DNA from: CAYFFZ01 sp049976505
Lineage (GTDB): Archaea > Thermoproteota > Nitrososphaeria > Conexivisphaerales > UBA164
DNA length: 6,210 nucleotides
Assembly: GCA_049976505.1 (NCBI GenBank)
Contig: JBMFIC010000023.1
Coordinates: 1-6,210, forward strand
Direction: 5' to 3'
Both the position numbers and the translations under genes were made by a program. Of this stretch, positions 5,389 to 6,210 are shown one piece after another. A model generated the notes under the pieces. It saw nothing but the letters and a program-made list of their open reading frames with translations, had not been told where the DNA came from and made no database searches. Positions within the stretch are counted from its first letter, which is position 1. Every line of letters begins with the position of its first letter.

Positions 5389-6147
5389 TTGCAGTCGAAC
5401 AGCGCATCAAGGGGGATACTCAGCATACTTATCGCGGAGATCGTGAGCGTGGCCGGAAGCGTTACAGCCGGGGCATACTTCATATACGAGCTTCTGAGGG
5501 TCTCGGCCATCTTCAGCGGGATCGCCGAGTCCTACAACCTGAGCTCCCTGACAGCGCTCAACGCGACCTACTACAACTCAACGGTCATGTCAAGGATAGT
5601 CCTGCCCTTCGCCAGGAGCATGATGCCCGTGCTTCTCAACGTTCTGATAATCGCGACGCTCTTCGGGATAGCCGTCATGGCGCTGCAGGTTGTGGGGTGG
5701 AGGAGGCTGGAGGCATACAGGCGGGAGCTCTTCAGGTGGCCATACATAGGCTCGTACTTCGGGCTATTTGGGATCCTGCTGACCGCGCTACCATCAATAG
5801 CTATCCTTGAGGCCGTGATGCCGTACGTCGTCTCCGGTCCATCCCCCGGCTCGCCCCCGTCGTGGCTGGCGGCCTTGCTTCTTCTTGCAATACCCATAAT
5901 GCTCGGGGTTCTCTTCATGCTCATATGGATAGTCACTTTCCAGCTGGGAGTCTGGAGGATAGGCTCAGCCTTCGCAAGCCCGCTCGCAAAGGCATCGGTG
6001 GTCCTGTTCGTGATAATCCTGATAGCTGGCATTGCCCTTTCAGGGCTTCTGATCCTGAAGCTATCGCTCGAAGTGATATACGAGCTGCTTCTGATAGCAG
6101 GGCTCTACGTCGCCTATTCGCACTCCAGGAGCCAGCAGCCAGCATAA
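5389..6147 (+). CDS. Integral membrane protein of unknown function, 5-6 transmembrane segments
   Basis: A 252-aa, strongly hydrophobic protein read from TTG 5389. I do not recognise a function. Predicted membrane segments lie near residues 10-33, 79-103, 120-148, 160-186 and 203-225, with a possible sixth at 228-243. A hydrophilic loop at about 42-70 carries the possible N-glycosylation sites N58-A-T and N63-S-T and probably faces outside. A basic loop WRRLEAYRREL (104-114) after the second segment probably faces inside. A Pro/Ser/Gly-rich stretch (149-158) separates segments three and four. The layout loosely recalls DUF973-type membrane proteins common in Thermoproteota, but no diagnostic motif confirms this. 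The codon bias (AGG, ATA, CTC) matches neighbouring genes, so recent transfer is not indicated. It stands alone on the plus strand, divergent from the peroxiredoxin gene. TTG 5389 is favoured by the promoter spacing. Confidence 0.8.
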   Translation: MQSNSASRGILSILIAEIVSVAGSVTAGAYFIYELLRVSAIFSGIAESYNLSSLTALNATYYNSTVMSRIVLPFARSMMPVLLNVLIIATLFGIAVMALQVVGWRRLEAYRRELFRWPYIGSYFGLFGILLTALPSIAILEAVMPYVVSGPSPGSPPSWLAALLLLAIPIMLGVLFMLIWIVTFQLGVWRIGSAFASPLAKASVVLFVIILIAGIALSGLLILKLSLEVIYELLLIAGLYVAYSHSRSQQPA

Positions 6148-6150
6148 AGC

Positions 6151-6187
6151 AGGTTTCCGATTTTTAATCAGCTGGAAGCCTCTTTTT
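6151..6187 (+). terminator. Hairpin with U-tract downstream of the membrane-protein gene
   Basis: AGGTTTCC (6151-6158) can pair with GGAAGCCT (6174-6181) as an 8-bp stem with one G-U pair and a 15-nt loop, followed by CTTTTT (6182-6187). A second T5 run lies in the loop (6161-6165). It starts 3 nt after the stop codon. T-runs alone terminate archaeal transcription, so the stem may be incidental. Confidence 0.6.
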
Positions 6188-6194
6188 GAGTTTC

Positions 6195-6207
6195 AAGCCC
6201 TTATAGG
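6195..6207 (+). promoter_or_regulatory. Possible promoter of a gene beyond the window
   Basis: AAGCCCTTATAGG matches 11 of 13 positions of the promoter element at 5352-5364 (AAGCC then TTTATAAG) and follows directly after the terminator-like hairpin. A plus-strand start codon would be expected about 26 nt further on, outside the window. Confidence 0.35.
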
Positions 6208-6210
6208 TAG

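Noticed and set aside
5571..6032. Minus-strand open frame opposite the membrane-protein gene
   Set aside because: The translation shows no domain and has no promoter. The plus-strand frame has membrane segments and a well-placed promoter.

Overview
The window looks archaeal, most likely a thermophilic and possibly acidophilic member of the Thermoproteota (Crenarchaeota). Seen directly: GC-rich coding DNA that strongly prefers AGG for arginine, GTG and TTG starts, and TATA boxes centred about 26 nt upstream of several start codons, as expected for leaderless or near-leaderless archaeal transcripts. Genes inside transcription units instead have strong Shine-Dalgarno (SD) sites. An Acidilobus-like genome would fit the base composition and gene content, but that is a guess.

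The minus strand from 4795 to 1493 holds a compact three-gene operon for a molybdenum hydroxylase of the xanthine oxidase/aldehyde oxidoreductase/CoxLMS superfamily. The order is FAD (medium) subunit, 2Fe-2S (small) subunit, Mo-cofactor (large) subunit, with overlapping stop and start codons. The large subunit has the PYRGAGR active-site motif, not the AYxCSFR motif of form I CO dehydrogenase. It is short (671 aa), and one cofactor-binding loop that normally reads GQGHET reads WQRQEL. Electrons would pass from Mo through two 2Fe-2S clusters to FAD. The substrate cannot be read from the sequence.

Downstream on the same strand is a threonine synthase-like PLP enzyme (1452 to 436) with its own TATA box. 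After 24 nt follows the start of a gene cut by the window edge (411 to 1), which joins an N-terminal ATP-cone to the start of a PD-(D/E)xK nuclease-like domain.

Upstream of the hydroxylase operon, on the same strand, is a PrxQ/Bcp-type peroxiredoxin (5310 to 4864) with a single cysteine. Divergent from it is a TTG-started gene for an integral membrane protein of unknown role (5389 to 6147), followed by a hairpin plus U-tract that resembles an intrinsic terminator and then a possible promoter for a gene beyond the window. The hydroxylase promoter carries two short perfect palindromes that flank its TATA box. I found no RNA genes, mobile elements or CRISPR arrays, and no gene-free stretch longer than about 80 bases. 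I see no clear evidence for a wholly new system. The oddest items are the altered Mo-cofactor loop, the ATP-cone/nuclease gene, and the palindromes at the hydroxylase promoter.
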